NCBI GenBank assembly: GCA_038502055.1
Contig: JAXRKN010000043.1
Span: 3,472,001 to 3,536,000, forward strand
Reading direction: 5' to 3'
DNA from: Tanytarsus gracilentus
Taxonomy: Eukaryota > Arthropoda > Insecta > Diptera > Chironomidae
Length of the DNA stretch: 64,000 nucleotides
Part shown: in pieces, positions 1-13,100 of the stretch
Layout of the letters: every line of letters begins with the position of its first letter
Numbering within the stretch: position 1 is the first letter of the stretch
Translations under genes and position numbers: made by a program
Notes under the pieces: model-generated
What the model saw: the letters and a program-made list of their open reading frames with translations, nothing else
Told to the model about the DNA's origin: nothing
Databases searched by the model: none

Positions 1-876
1 GGCCCCATCGCCGAAAGCATGTAGTAGAAATACATTACGATGTGAACGAATGAGTTCAACATGGCGAAGAAAGTGCTGCAAGTGAAATTTTTCTGTCGTG
101 AGTCATAAAGTTTCTTTTCGAGGGTTGTTAAACTCACCTATGACCGCCCGGCGCAAATTTCATACCCATCCACACTAAAAATAAAACACAAAATTACAGA
201 TCGATTATGTGCACGCATAGGTTGACTTACCACTGAAAGGCATCACTCCATGGTGAATGACATGAAGGGTCGAGACATGCTGATACTTTTTCCGTAATAT
301 GAAGAAAAACGTATCGAAGAATTCGGTGAATTTAGAAATGTAATACCACCAGCATGTTTCTGCCATCCGCAAGCCCTTTGGCGTGTAATCTACCGGTTGA
401 CATCTATAGCTATAATCACGCAGCCAGCCGCTTTGTAAATACTGAATAGATCGACATTAAAATTTTTCCTCGCATGTCCGCAATTGACTAAAAATTTACC
501 TCATAAAATATCCAAGCACTGAATACTGTTTGAAACAGATTATATACGACTAATGTCCTCCGAAGATCAAACGGCTTACGATTCTTCATGAGGAGAGGAG
601 CCAATGACTTACAGAAAAAAGCATAACCTAAACAGAGAATTATCGTCGGTATTGGTGACGACATCATCGGCCAGTCTTTCACGCGAGAATCTATGTAAAA
701 GAGACATTTTAATGGTTCAATAAAAAAAAGCCTCACGCGTCTCGAGCGAGTTGAATATTTTAACGGAATATTCCCGCCAAAAAAACTAATTCATAAAAAT
801 TTAAATTTTACGCACCTGATCGATTGTCCATCAAGTCGGTGTACCAATCGTGCACCTCATTTAGTAAATAAGCCAT
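1..876 (-). CDS. ELOVL-family very-long-chain fatty acid elongase (5' half, cut by window edge)
   Basis: ELO-family enzymes are multi-pass ER proteins that catalyse the condensation step of fatty-acid elongation. Five exons can be read on the minus strand: 876-816, 690-500, 441-231, 174-138 and 75-<1. All join in frame with GT..AG borders. The ATG at 876 opens MAYLLNEVHDWYTD. Exon 2 encodes the DSRVKDWPMMSSP segment and first TM region typical of insect ELOVL proteins. Exon 3 carries CQPVDY, FFDTFFFILRKK and the diagnostic histidine box HVIHH at about residues 144-148. Exons 4-5 encode KFAPGGHSTFF and NSFVHIVMYFYYML before the window ends, so the C-terminal TM helices and the ER retrieval tail are missing. 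The family call is firm; the exact ELOVL paralogue and its chain-length preference cannot be told. No clear promoter element was identified upstream. Confidence 0.93.
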
Positions 877-3800
877 GATTCTTATGCTGAATTAAACTTA
901 AAAAAGAGGCTAGAAAAAGATATAAAAAAAATCACGATAAAGAACATGTTCTCGGTCTTGTTTTATTTTATCGCAGCCACTGGTTCGCCACTGACTGGCT
1001 CGACAAGTGGCGGATAAAAACAGGTATGTCTGTATACTTTTTCAGAGTCAATGGCAAAATTATGCGAATTTTTTTTGTTGGTACTTTCGAGTTTCATCTT
1101 TTGACTCTTTTGTGTGCGTGCACTTTTTTAATTTCGTTAAATGTGTCATTCACATGCACACTTTAATCGTATTAAGAGGCTCTTTTTTTGGCACATGGAA
1201 ATGAAAAAAAATTACGGCGAGCGAGTGCGTAAATATTTCAAAGCTAAACACATGCCTCTAAAAAAGATCATCGAGTTCTCTCTTTTTTCCATGTGCGACG
1301 ATATTTTAGAATATATCAACACTTGTGGATACTACACTCGATGATGATAACGATCTGCGCACACATTTAAAGCGCTTTTGAAAATGAAAATTATTAAATT
1401 TTTCAATTCTACACGGAAGAAGAGGGGAAAGGTCGGAAAGTATGTGAAAAGTCATTGAGTAATTTTTTTTTCGTGGTGAATTATCATTAGTGAAGGCCTC
1501 ACTGTGTTGTTAAAATCGATAAATATTTTCTTCATTTTCTATTTACTATTTATATTAGCGAGCAATAAATAATTTTAGCAATAAAAATTGTTGTAGAAAA
1601 ATTTGCACACTTTTAATGTCTTCTTCCGAAAATATTTGGATTGCGGTGATGATATTTGTGAATTAATGAAGTCTACGTGAGAAACACCATGATAAAAATG
1701 CTTTCCTATTACTTCACATATGATTTTTATGTTATGCAATGAAAATAGACGAAAATGGAATGAAAGTTTTGAGAGATAAAATTGGCGAAACGAAAAGGAA
1801 TTTTTCGACGGAGAATATAGATGAACATTTATTTTTATAAATTAGTTTTAAACATATGTAAATAATTTAAATTAATTCATCAACGAGTTTTTATAGTTTT
1901 AGTAAAAACTTGTACAAAAATAAATTAGTGAATCATTTGCTGGGAACGGAAAAACTAATTATACTTTATCGTTTTATAATTGTGAGGAATTAAAAAGCTT
2001 AATGAGTCAAAGATTTAAAATTTCGCACAAATTAACTCAAAATTTTCCATCAGAATTTTTAAATAAATATTTTTATCATTTTAATCTGAAAACATTTTTG
2101 TTGATTATTTGCGCAATCACTTTCGCACATGGATGATTTAAATTTGTTATTTAAAAATGTGAAATATTTGCGAGCTATTCTTCACAAGGACTGACAATTA
2201 TTGAGAAATATTTCCTATTTGCGACCTCCGTCTATGAAGACTTACTAATTGTTTAGTCTAATCTATTCAATTGTATCAAAAAAAATTTGCGAAACTTTTC
2301 AAATATCAAAAACTTTTTTTGGTCCAGAGCCAATTTTTTTCTCTCTTTAAAAATTGCGTTTGAAATTTAACTCTATTAATTTGATAGCCATAAACTTTTA
2401 CGCTAGTAATAGTGAGTTTTTAAAAAAGATAATAAACTTATAAATACTCATTTATCGTCAAATATTACACAATGTGAATTTCTATGTAAATGTTTTCCTC
2501 CTTTTCGTCTGTAAAAATTAAATTAACCACCGTGAAAATTAAATTAGTCAAATATTATTTGCTCAGCCGTCAATATTGTCTTTATAAATTAATTTTTCCA
2601 CACTTTAAAGTGACAAATTGGTTTGGAAATTATTTCAAGTGCTCGCACTCAACCGAGAGGATCAAGGTCTACTCGCAATAAATTTTTTATTGGACTTTCC
2701 TTCATCATGTGTACGCGAATTTGTGAATTATTAATTATAAAGAGAGAAAAACAGCCGACGAAAATGTGATGATAAAAGCCAATTAAACATGAAACACACT
2801 GAAGAGATTAAAAAAAGTTTTTTTCCGCTATTTTTTGATATCACTTAATGTAAAAAAACTTTCTCAAAAAAAAAGGTTCATATGATGCGTTTCGTAAACA
2901 TTTCATGAAAAAAATGAATCACAATTTTATTTTATCTTTACATTTATCATCCACCACGAGGCGTTATCGATATAATTAAGGGGGATTTTCAGCGTAAATG
3001 TCTCAAATAATTTTCCGTCAATGCCGAGCGAAAATAAAATTGATTAGATTAAAAAAAAGTTCTTTTCGTGAATCATTTTGGCCGCTACGAAATTTACGTC
3101 TGTATGACGATGAGGAGAAAAAAATGAGAATTCTCATTAAAATATTTATGGTTTACATTCGAGTATGTGACCGCATAATGTGAGGAAAATAAAAAATATT
3201 TTGGCATAAAATTCGCTGACGAAACTCTTTTTTTCCTCTTCTTGTTTACTCCGCGGATTTCAACAGCTCACACATATAATTTTTTTTTTCGGAGGAATTT
3301 TTGGGTCAACTCATATTATTATAAAATAAAAATGAATGAAGGCAGTGTCAATAAAAGATCATAAGGAAATCTCTTGCTATTGAATATTTCTCTTTTTCAC
3401 TTTCTTTCTTCGCACTCACCGCACACTTTCTATTCAAATTAACTCTACATTTTCATTTTTTTTTCGTATATAAACCTGAATATATGCACAAAATTTTTTT
3501 TTGGAATTTCTCAATTGACCACACCACTTTGGGATGATACTCACACTTTGTGTTTCTGACTAAAAGTACGCTAAATTGTTACTAGATTGTGCTAAAGGAC
3601 CGAAAAAATGCTCCCTTATGCGCTCCTTAATTTTACTTCCGATACTGTTAATGTAATTACTAAAAAATATATTTTTTTTGATTCCCTAAAAAAAGAAACC
3701 TCTTCCGCGAGAGCAGCCGTCACTCTCTCACCGTTTCTTTACCGAAACTGAATTTTGATGAATGAAAAAATTGATGTTCTCTCTAAAAAGAGTCTCACCC

Positions 3801-5236
3801 ATACTCGTGCATGAAGTGAAGTTCGGATATTCGGCGTTATCTATGTAGTGCACTTTAGTACGATTTAAACTCGTAATAAACCGGTAAAAGTACAAGTCGA
3901 TGGGTTTGATGGATTGATCGAAAAAATGTATGCGAAAATATTAAAAGATATCTTAAAAAAATTATTTTATTACTTTAAGCATTTCTTTTAAAAAAATTCA
4001 CTTCTTTAAAGTAGGCTAAGGGCTTAAAAAATTAACTTTAATCTTGACTTTAATATTAAAATTAATTTTTATTATAAAATTGAAAAAATAATAGAATAAT
4101 AAATTTAATTAATTTTTAAAGTTCAACAACAAAATTTAAATTTTTATTTAATTGAAACATTTAAATGTTTACAACCGTTTCATTTGCTTCAACCGTTTGG
4201 TTTAAATATTTGTTTTCTTCTTCTACCTGTTAACCTTACTTTTCTCGAAACAGCTCAAAAACTCCATTTTATCTTCTCTAAATCAACTTTAATTAATGTC
4301 ATTTTAATCAATCATTTTAGACAAACAAAATTAAACATTTTTTCAATTTCTTCTTGTTGCTTTTCCTAACCCCTAAAAGCATTATCTTAGAATGTTCGCA
4401 AGGGCAGGTTAAGCGGCCATATTTTCTCGCGAGTCTTAAAAAAACTTTGCGTCTATACGCTACAAGAAAAATTCATTAAATTTTCGTAGTTTTAAGTGTC
4501 ATTACCTAAATAAAATCATCACTTTTCACTACTTTAGTTTAGAGGGCACGCAAAAAACGCCGAAATTCTCCCCGAATCGCCTTAAAAAGGACGCAAAAGT
4601 GAATGGGAAAAAAATAAATTGGTCAGAGCAATTAAAACAATTTTTTTTTCGTGAAAAAAAGTAAAATAAAAAAGTTCCAAATTGCACTTTTATGTGGTGC
4701 AGAGTGACTTGATGCATCGTGACGATGAAGCTAACTTGAGCGAATTCACGAAATGAATTGAAAAGGTGCATAAAAATTTCACAAAACGCAGTCGAAAAAA
4801 GATACCGCGATAGCCAATAAAAAAGAAGTAAATTGCTCGGTGGAAGAGAGAAAATAATTGGCTGATGCTGGATGATCCACACGTAGAACTTAAATAGAAA
4901 TTTAAGTAAAAACTTTAATCTTTCACAAGCGAATTAACTGTGGCATTGTGTTTAGTATTAGAAACATTATAGCCATTAAAGATAAAAAAAATATTTAAAA
5001 GTAAATTATTTAGCATGAATTATTGTGAAAAATGTGATTGGACATGATCGTACACTTGTTGGCTCAATATTTATGCAAGTGAGAGAAACTCTTCTGGTGA
5101 AATTGAATTAAGAACATTGAGAAGGAAAAAGGATTTGAGTTCCTTTTTCGACACTTTCTTTCACTGAGGAGTTCATTAAGTCGTAAAAATTAGTGAAAAG
5201 CGCACAAAAAAAGCTAAAATTCAGAATACTGGAAAC
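877..5236. other. Intergenic region between divergent ELOVL and Chip genes
   Basis: No convincing coding exon was found; the short ORFs here are AT-rich and lack domain similarity or coherent splice partners. The region presumably holds the divergent promoters and 5' UTR exons of both flanking genes. Two spots look regulatory: a perfect TATCGATA at 2965-2972, and a higher-GC patch near 4400-4480 containing GCGGCCATATT and TCTCGCGAG. Confidence 0.6.
2965..2972. promoter_or_regulatory. DRE-like octamer TATCGATA
   Basis: A perfect 8-bp palindrome TATCGATA matches the core of the Drosophila DNA replication-related element bound by DREF, which is common in insect housekeeping promoters. It lies about 2.3 kb upstream of the Chip start codon, so it would matter only if Chip has a distal 5' exon or an unannotated promoter is nearby. 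An 8-mer in AT-rich DNA can arise by chance. Confidence 0.3.
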
Positions 5237-7862
5237 ATGTTAGGTATGTCCTCAACTGAATGTTTAGATAGCATTTATTAAATTCTATTTTTTAGGCATA
5301 TCGCGCCGTGGCGTGTCATCGGGACCGCCACTTGGCATGGATGATGGTGGACCTAATAGCTGGAAAGGCAATGGTCAAAATGATCCGACGCAAGGCGGAG
5401 GTAATTTCGGTCCCGGGCCTAACAATTCAAATTTTGGAGGCGGTCCTGTCTTTCCACCGAATCAAGGATCACCCGCGGGAAATATGCCACCGAATAGCTT
5501 TCAAGGGCCTCCGCAAGGCTCAAATACACCACAATATACAGCATCACCAGCACCATCAGGTAGTTTAAAATGTTTAAAATAGTTTTTATTTAATCAAATG
5601 TTAATAATTTTAGGCTCCTCAACACCTGGACCAGGACCACCGTCATCGGGTTTTCCACCTCCACAGCAAAACTCTCAAGGACCTCCCTTTAATGGACCGG
5701 CAGGAGGAAGTGGCCCTTTTGGATCACCCTCGAGCAATGGACCTCAATTTGGTCGACCTGGAAGTTCTGGACCTGCATTTGGACCTCAATTCGGACCTGG
5801 CGCCCCTCCTAATAATTTCGGTGGACCTCCTTTTATGGGTCCATCAGGTCAATTTCACGGACAGGGTCATCAAGGACATCCAATGAATAACATGAGCAAC
5901 TCACTCGGCGGACCAGGACATCCACACATGATGGGTGGTCCTCAAGTTGATAGACTAGATCCAAGGTAAGAATTTCGCACTGCACATTAACTTAGCAATT
6001 GAATTTATCATTTTTCAAAATCAATCAAAGGTTTCACATTTCCAGCGGACTTAATGTAGGGAGAAGGCATTCGTATTTTGGTCAACCAGACTATAGAATT
6101 TATGAGCTCAATAAGCGACTGCAGCAGCGAACAGATGTGAGTTATATTTAACTATTTTCATTAAGTTTTTATTTAATGTTGATTTTGCAGGAGAGTGACA
6201 ACTGTTGGTGGGACTCGTTCGCGAATGAATTTTTCGAAGACGATGCGCAGCTCACACTCACATTCTGTCTCGAAGACGGTCCTAAACGATACAGTAAGCC
6301 CATTAGCATTAATTTAGATTTTAGATTTGCTAATTTTCGAAAACAAAAAAAATCTTCTAGCAATTGGTCGTACATTAATACCGCGCTACTTCAGGAGTAT
6401 CTTCGAAGGCGGTGTCACCGAACTCTATTACAACTTAAAACACTCTAAAGAGAGCTTTCATAATACATCGATCACGTTAGATTGTGAGCAATGTACGATG
6501 GTAACGCATCACACGAAACCGATTTTTACAAAAGTAAGTTTGCGATCAACTTTAGTTGAAGTGATGCTAATAACTAGTTTTCTAGGTATGTACTGAAGGC
6601 CGTTTGGTATTAGAATTCACCTTTGACGATCTCATGCGAATAAAAACTTGGCACATGGCAGTGCGAGCTCATCGCGAAATGATTCCTCGTAATATAGTTA
6701 GCATGCACACGCATCCATCAAATACCGATCCCGCTATGCTGGAGCAACTCTCGAAGAACATAACACGACAGGGCATTACCAATTTCACATTAAATTATCT
6801 ACGCGTGAGTGTGTTATCTGATCCAATCTGACTTGGAAGTTTTAGTAAAATGAGCTTTTAAAAACATTTGAAAGCTCATTTTAAACTGACTCAAATGTTT
6901 TTTAATTGTGTTTAAATTTCTTTTCAATAAATAGCTCTGCGTGATCCTGGAACCGATGCAAGAGCTAATGTCAAGGCACAAAGCGTATTCACTGAGTCCC
7001 CGCGATTGCCTCAAAACGACACTTTTCCAAAAATGGCAGCGAATGGTAGCTCCGCCTGGTAAGCGAGGTATCTTTTTATTACACAAAAGTGCACATCCCT
7101 TGCCTAGCATAAACATTTCCTCTCTTACCTTATGCAAACCTCAAAACAATTTGGTCCCAATTTTTTTGTGTTTTTTTTTCTCGATTTTTAATTTGTTTTT
7201 TTTTCTTTCTTTTTTCTTCCAAAAAAAATCCTCTTCAACTTCACCACCATCACAAAAATCACCATGCTGTGCTTCTCCCGCTTAATTTGCTATTCTTCTA
7301 TTTATCGTTTTATAATTTTTCTCATTTTTTTCATGTGAAAAAATTATGAAAAATAATTAGAAAATTCCATTAAAGATGCACAAAGACCGTCGAATAAGCG
7401 AAGAAAAAGAAAAGGATCGAGTGGTGGCGGCGTAGCGAATTCAACACCACCCGTACCAAACAAGAAACGATCGCCAGGACCAAACTTCTCACTAGCGTCT
7501 CAGGTAGTTGTTAATGTTGCCATATTACAAATTAATTAAATTCATAGCAATTTAAATTATATGAAACTAAATTCGTAAAATAATTTCCACAGGACGTTAT
7601 GGTGGTGGGTGAGCCATCGCTGATGGGCGGTGAATTTGGCGATGAAGATGAGCGGTTGATAACGCGGTTAGAGAACACACAGTATGATGGAACCAACTCG
7701 CTCGATCACGATAATCATGGCTTCGGACATGCCGACTCACCATCGCTATCGAATGCAAACTCATGGGTAGATCGAGGCGGTGGCAGTGCAATGAATCAAC
7801 AGAATAATTCTCAAGCACCACAGGAAGCGCAAGATAAGAAAAGTCCACTTGTGCCGCAGTGA
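5237..7862 (+). CDS. Chip: LIM domain-binding protein Chip / LDB1
   Basis: Chip/LDB1 is a nuclear adaptor that self-dimerises and bridges LIM-homeodomain, LMO and GATA factors in enhancer-promoter communication. Ten exons (5237-5243, 5296-5559, 5614-5965, 6046-6136, 6191-6293, 6361-6533, 6586-6804, 6935-7058, 7376-7503, 7593-7862) join in frame to give 576 aa. Residues 1-210 are Gly/Pro/Asn-rich. The dimerisation domain spans roughly 215-440 (RIYELNKRLQQRT, NCWWDSFANEFFEDDAQLTL, RYFRSIFEGGV, FDDLMRIKTWHM, EPMQELMSRHK). A basic nuclear signal NKRRKRK follows at about 451-457. The LIM-interaction domain begins at about 488 (DVMVVGEPSLMGGEFGDEDE). The first coding exon contributes only ATGTTAG. 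The Gly/Pro-rich N-terminus resembles fly Chip more than the shorter vertebrate LDB1. The start was chosen because the exon-1 donor and exon-2 acceptor keep frame into a conserved-looking Arg-rich opening. Confidence 0.95.
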
Positions 7863-10851
7863 TGTAGTGACATTTCTCGCACTTCAACTTCATCCCGTAA
7901 TTTTTCTCTAAACAATTGATCATCACATGTTGAAGACATTTCTATATGGAAGCAACAAAATTAGACTCTGAAAAGTTATTTAGGAAGAAGTCGAAACTAA
8001 TCTCTATGTGTGGATGTGACTGTCTGTATGTCAATAATTATTAAAACAATTGTGAGACGCGTGGCTGAGAAATATTTGTGAGAATGACTGTTGTAAAAAA
8101 GAAAATTTCCTTCCTTATGATTTTGTTCTTTATATCACTGTCAAAATAGCGAATTTCAAATATCACAAACACACACACACACACATAAAAGGGGTTGTTT
8201 GAAAATTATCTCATATTGACTTAATTCACAAACAACTTACTTTAATTATAATTAAAGCAACGGTGGTTGAAAAATCTTTCCTCAAATTGCAAAAAACACG
8301 ACTCAAAAAAAAGAAGTTAGGCTCATTATAATTAATTGATTGGATAACGGGAATTTTGTTAGTTTAGAAAATCAAAATGGCATTAAAATAATTCTTTTTT
8401 CGCAGTTATTATTACCTAAATGCCATTTGCTTCCGTGGTGATTTTTTATTGTAATTAACTTAATTTTTCATTATTTGAAAATTGAGAAAAGAAAAAAATA
8501 TTTAGAGATGCATTGCTAAAAAGTGCATTCAACCAGATTGAAAATGAAAAATCAATTAAGTGTTAAGGTGAAATGTCCCCCAGCTCTTAAGAAGAAAAAT
8601 GGAAGTTAATTAAATAGTGAAAATGAGCTTGAATTTTTACCAAGCTCAATGGGAAAATACAAAATAGTTTTTTTTCGTGTCGAAGGATATGCAATTTATA
8701 TGTGGGACGTAAAAAGATTATTTAAATGGCATGGGATTGTGAGAGAATGAAAATATAAAGAAATGTGTATAAAGTTAAAAAAATTCCTCGTGGAAGTCGT
8801 AAAAATGGACAAAACTTAAAAATTATTACATTTAAATTCACTAAAGTAACTGTGTAATTGTATAAAAAGAAGAAAATTATGTATTTTATACCCTGTTCTT
8901 ATACCAATTTTCAAAAGAGTAAGACAAAAAATTCTGATGAGTTCAACTATTATTATTTAACATGTAAAAAGCTTTTTTTATGAGAGCTTTTTTAGTGTTG
9001 ATCAAATTTTCGAACTCAAATTTATTCAATCTTTACCGTAAAATGTAAAAAATTAAAGCACATGAAGGTTAAAGTGAGAAAATTTTCATAAATTGATTTT
9101 ATTGAAAAAATTTCCCACTTTTTTGGAGTGGTTCAAAAATTTGATAACGCAAAAATTTGTATTTCCTACCTAAATCTCAATCGAGTTATTCTCTAATTTA
9201 AAGTGTTGATGCTAAATTTTTGAACGACTCCAACTTAACTTTTACAAAGTCTCTCATCACTCCACACAAAACACACTTTAAAGTTAGTTTTTATAGGAAC
9301 AGGAAGAAATGACTTAAAAATCTCTAAATTAATTTTTTGCTGTAAAATAGTAAAAACTGAATTAAGATAAATTTAAAAGAAAAAATCTTAAGAAAAATTC
9401 TTTAAAAAAATCTTTGTTTCGAGCCAGTTAAAATTATTTGTCTCATCAAATTATCATTACCATCCCTCCAATAGAATAATTATGATGATTTTTTCTTTCT
9501 CTAAAGTGAAATTTTTAAAGTTTCATGATCAAAAACTCAAGCGCAAAATTACGACGGAGGAAACAAGACGTAAAATTTAATTTAAAAGTAAAAATGAAAA
9601 AATGAATGAAATACCTCATGTTAATTTTTTTGCAAACCATGGAGAAATTTTTTGTTTCTCACAGAAAGTTTTAATTGATTTTTTCTTTCGCAAAAAATAA
9701 AGTGAATTATTTTTTAAGTTATCAAAAATCTTTTTCGTCCTCTCCCAATTTTTTTCTCTCACTCGATTTCTTCCGCGCAATCAGCATTAAAAGAAAAATA
9801 AACACAACACACACTTAATTGTGAAAATTGATATAAAAAAATTGAACGTAGGAATTAATGAAAAAAGTGAAAAATTTTACATGAAAACAATATGATAAAA
9901 AAAAACTTGAAAAACCTTACTTAAAATTTTTAAGTTAATAAAAGTAAAAAATGATGAAAAATAAAATGAAAAATTCAAAAAAAATTCTTCTGGTGTTTAA
10001 TTTTAATTAAAATATTTTTGTAGTTTTTACATTAATCAATTCTTTATTACCTTTAAATTGTTCTTTTTCTCCTTTTAATAATCAATAACATCCTATTAAG
10101 ATTTTATTCTCATAAATTTCTGCAAGTAAATCAACAAATTAAATAGTTGAGGGTATTTCATTAAATTTTACATAAAACTCAAAAAGATTTGAAATAAATT
10201 TAAAATCAATCAATGGCAGTGTAACTACTCAACATAAAAATTTAACTACATGTCAGTAAATTTCTCATAACTATCATAGGAATTTTTACACATTTTTCAG
10301 CATTATCTAATATAATTGTCGTTAAATACTTTAAAGGACATTGAGTAAATAATTCTTATATAGCATTTCAGTAAATATATTTTCAAATACGCACATAATA
10401 AGGATATTTAATGTTGTTTTTTTCACTTTGTTAGCTTAAAATGGAAGACTTTTTTCATATCATTCGATCATTTTTAAATCTTTTCAAATCGCTCCGTTAT
10501 AGATCGTAAACTTTTCTATCGCTCTCGATAAATATTTAAGAAATTTCAATGGATTATAATTTCAGAGTGATAATTTGATAATTGATAAGTGTTTGATATT
10601 TTTTTTCTTATATTTTTCTCTCAATTTTTCAACGTGTAAATTTAAATGCTTTGAGTGAGTTTAAATTTTTTTTGGTGATTTTCTCTTAAAGTTGACGAAA
10701 AAATGGGAATGAAAATTTTCACAATAAGAAATTTGGCAAAAGTTGTGAGTGATTTTTTTTTTGTGTAAGCATGAAATGGAAATTTTTAAAAATTTCTTTC
10801 CTTTTGATTTTTTTGTAATTTAAATTTTTGCAGCAATTTTCATAAATCTCT
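7863..10851. other. 3' flank of Chip and convergent 3' flank of the LAMP gene
   Basis: Very AT-rich, no coding exon recognised. The first part is probably the Chip 3' UTR, and the end holds the 3' UTR of the convergent LAMP-like gene. A short (AC)n tract is at 8169-8184. No clean canonical poly(A) signal could be assigned to Chip. Confidence 0.5.
8169..8184. repeat. (AC)8 microsatellite in the Chip 3' flank
   Basis: Uninterrupted AC dinucleotides about 300 bases after the Chip stop codon; a simple repeat likely to be polymorphic. Confidence 0.9.
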
Positions 10852-12028
10852 TTACATATTTCCATATTGGTACTTTTTAACTTTCATATATCGCCAGACG
10901 CCATAAGCGGCCACGGTTCCGATGCAGGCAAGTGACAAAACTGTTCCCATATAAAATGGTGCAGACTCATCGCGATAAGATCCCGTGGCGGAACAGACGA
11001 ACGGCGGTCCTGGAAAAATTTCAATGATTTTATGCAAATTCGATTGAAAATAATTTTCTCGCTCACCCCATTGACCACCTGCACGGTACATGAACGCTTG
11101 CATGCGAGTATCACGCAAATATAATTTCGCTAAATGACCCGATTTGTCATTTTCATCCTGCATCGAAAGTTCAATTATTCTAAAATTATCCCATGCTATA
11201 AAAAGCTCTTAATTACCTGCGAGTACATGACGATAGTTTGTTCTTGCATGCACTCGAATGATTTTCCTATGGGCGTTGCGAAGAGGAAAGTGTGCGGTGG
11301 GGTTGAAAGTTTCACATTTAGACCCGGTCGATCGATGTGTTCGAAGAGTGGATTCGAGGAGGAGTATGAGAGCTCAACATTGTTCATGTACCATCGCTCG
11401 CCACCTGTGGAATGTTTAATGAAATTTTTAAAAATTAACGACAAAATTTTTACTCACCGGGTGTTTTTTCAAAGTACAATTTGATGACGAAGCCTCTAAA
11501 TGAAAGTTTGATCGTTGACTGATCGGAATTATCACAAGTCCCTTAAATATTTTAAATCAATTGAAATTTATCAATAAAATTTAATTTAAACTAACCTGCA
11601 AGAGTTGGGTTATCGGGAAGGTAAACGTCTGCCTCCTTGTCCTCATTCAAATTACTCCGATATTGAATACTTAGAAGACCATCTGTGCGAATGAGAATAC
11701 AAGTGTTGCCATTTGTGGTGTTGACACGATAGAATGAGATTGAAGATGGTGGCGGAGTTGGCTGAAAATAGAGAAAAAATAATTGAATCAAAGTCAATGA
11801 TTAAAAATTAATTAACTTACAGCAGTTGGTTTAAGTGTATACTTGGTTTGTCGGGGCTTTTTTGTCGATGCAAGTCCGTCTAATTGAAGTGCTCCTATCA
11901 CTTGAATAAGAAGTCCTTGAAAGGGAGAAAATTAATTAATTGAGAGTGCTCTCATTTATCCTCAATTAACTTTTCTCACCTATAACAGCAATTCCTTGCC
12001 ATAAATTCCAACACTGAAAATTTTTCAT
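10852..12028 (-). CDS. Single-domain LAMP-family membrane glycoprotein (LAMP5/UNC-46-like)
   Basis: LAMP-family proteins are type I membrane glycoproteins of lysosomes, endosomes or synaptic vesicles. Six exons (12028-11980, 11915-11821, 11761-11596, 11541-11458, 11404-11217, 11157-10852) join in frame to 295 aa. Residues about 12-27 form a signal peptide, followed by a short Pro/Thr linker. One luminal domain has the four cysteines expected of a LAMP fold (C69, C106, C183, C249), with NGNTCILI, GGERWYMNNVELSYS and PIGKSFEC as recognisable blocks. One TM helix spans about 262-282. The tail KVKKYQYGNM ends in YGNM (292-295), a C-terminal YxxPhi sorting signal typical of LAMPs. The single luminal domain and short length favour the LAMP5/UNC-46 group over two-domain LAMP1/2; the V-ATPase accessory protein Ac45 has a related C-terminal fold and is the main alternative. 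Confidence 0.8.
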
Positions 12029-13100
12029 GTTTCTTTTCGAAGCTTTCCGAAGCTTTTCTTTCTCTCTCCTTATATTAAGCAATTAAGATTCAAACAAACA
12101 CTTATCACTACCTGATATGCGACAGAGATTGCTATTTAATTTTGAGTAAATTTCAATTAAGTTGATATGAGTATGTTGGAGAAAGAAATTTTCATTTCAT
12201 CTGAAAAATCGATGGTGAATCGAATCGAAGAGAAAAACTTGTGCTTTTTCCTTACGTGCGATAAAAAAGCTTTTGTGCGCATGCGCGAATTATTTGAATT
12301 TCAGTTAAACTGTCGAAATAATATTGAGAGAAATTTTACGAGGATTAATTAAATTAAATGAAAATATTTTGTGAAATTATTAGAAAAATTAAAATTTAAC
12401 AAAAAAAATATTAAAATATTTTTTAAATTTAAATTCACAGGCCAAAATTATTTAAATTTATTTAAGTGTGCACTTAAGTGTTGGAAAATAAGAAGAAGAA
12501 AATATCTTGCTCAATTTTTTTGAAGGGTAAGGAAAAGATGCAAAATTAATAAATTTTTAAGGATATTTTTCCTTAAATTATTTTCAAAAATTTCTGTAAT
12601 GTGAAAAAAAATTTGAAATTTTTAAGTTTTTTGAATTTTTAAAAATAATTTTTTAGTTTTTTATCAATTTTTAAAAAAATTTATTTGCACTTTACCAAAA
12701 CTAAACATTTTCATTCACCTCAAAGCCACCCCCTCGAAAATTTTTTTCATTCCGTTGCTCATTCACATCAACTATTACGCAAAACCCACCTAACCTCCCC
12801 TATATTTTCAACAAATTTTTCACTAAACCCATTTCAGATGTGTTGATAAGAAAAAAATGAAGAATCGAAAATAAAAATCGATATAAATGAACTTTTCTCA
12901 CCAATCTCTAAATAATCTGTGATTTCTGAATCTCCCATTTTGCGAATTCTCACCGAGGCACATACGAAGCAAGTCAGTGGTTGTACACAGGCTCAATTAA
13001 TTCTTGAAAACGGTAAAAAATTGATTTTTGCCCAAAAATTAAAATTGCATAAATTTTTTTTGTGAATTTATTTTAGAATTTCCTCTCAAAAATTTCTCAC
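12029..13100. other. Divergent intergenic region LAMP-like / USF-like
   Basis: About 1.07 kb with no coding ORF supported by similarity. It holds the NRF-1-type site at 12276-12287. It probably also holds a non-coding 5' exon of the USF gene around 12900-13012, followed by a possible donor (AACG|GTAAAA) and an acceptor (TTTTAG) just before 13076. Confidence 0.5.
12276..12287. promoter_or_regulatory. NRF-1 / Erect-wing type palindrome TGCGCATGCGCG
   Basis: The 12-mer matches the consensus YGCGCAYGCGCR exactly. NRF-1 (Ewg in flies) binds this motif in CpG-type and mitochondrial or neuronal promoters. It lies 248 bases upstream of the LAMP-like ATG and about 810 bases upstream of the USF ATG, so it sits in a divergent intergenic promoter. 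Such a GC-rich 12-mer is unlikely by chance in this AT-rich DNA. Confidence 0.6.

Noticed and set aside
4529..4882. 117-aa minus-strand ORF upstream of Chip
   Set aside because: Low complexity, Phe/Leu-rich by AT bias, no domain similarity, and no splice partners; likely chance or 5'-flank sequence.
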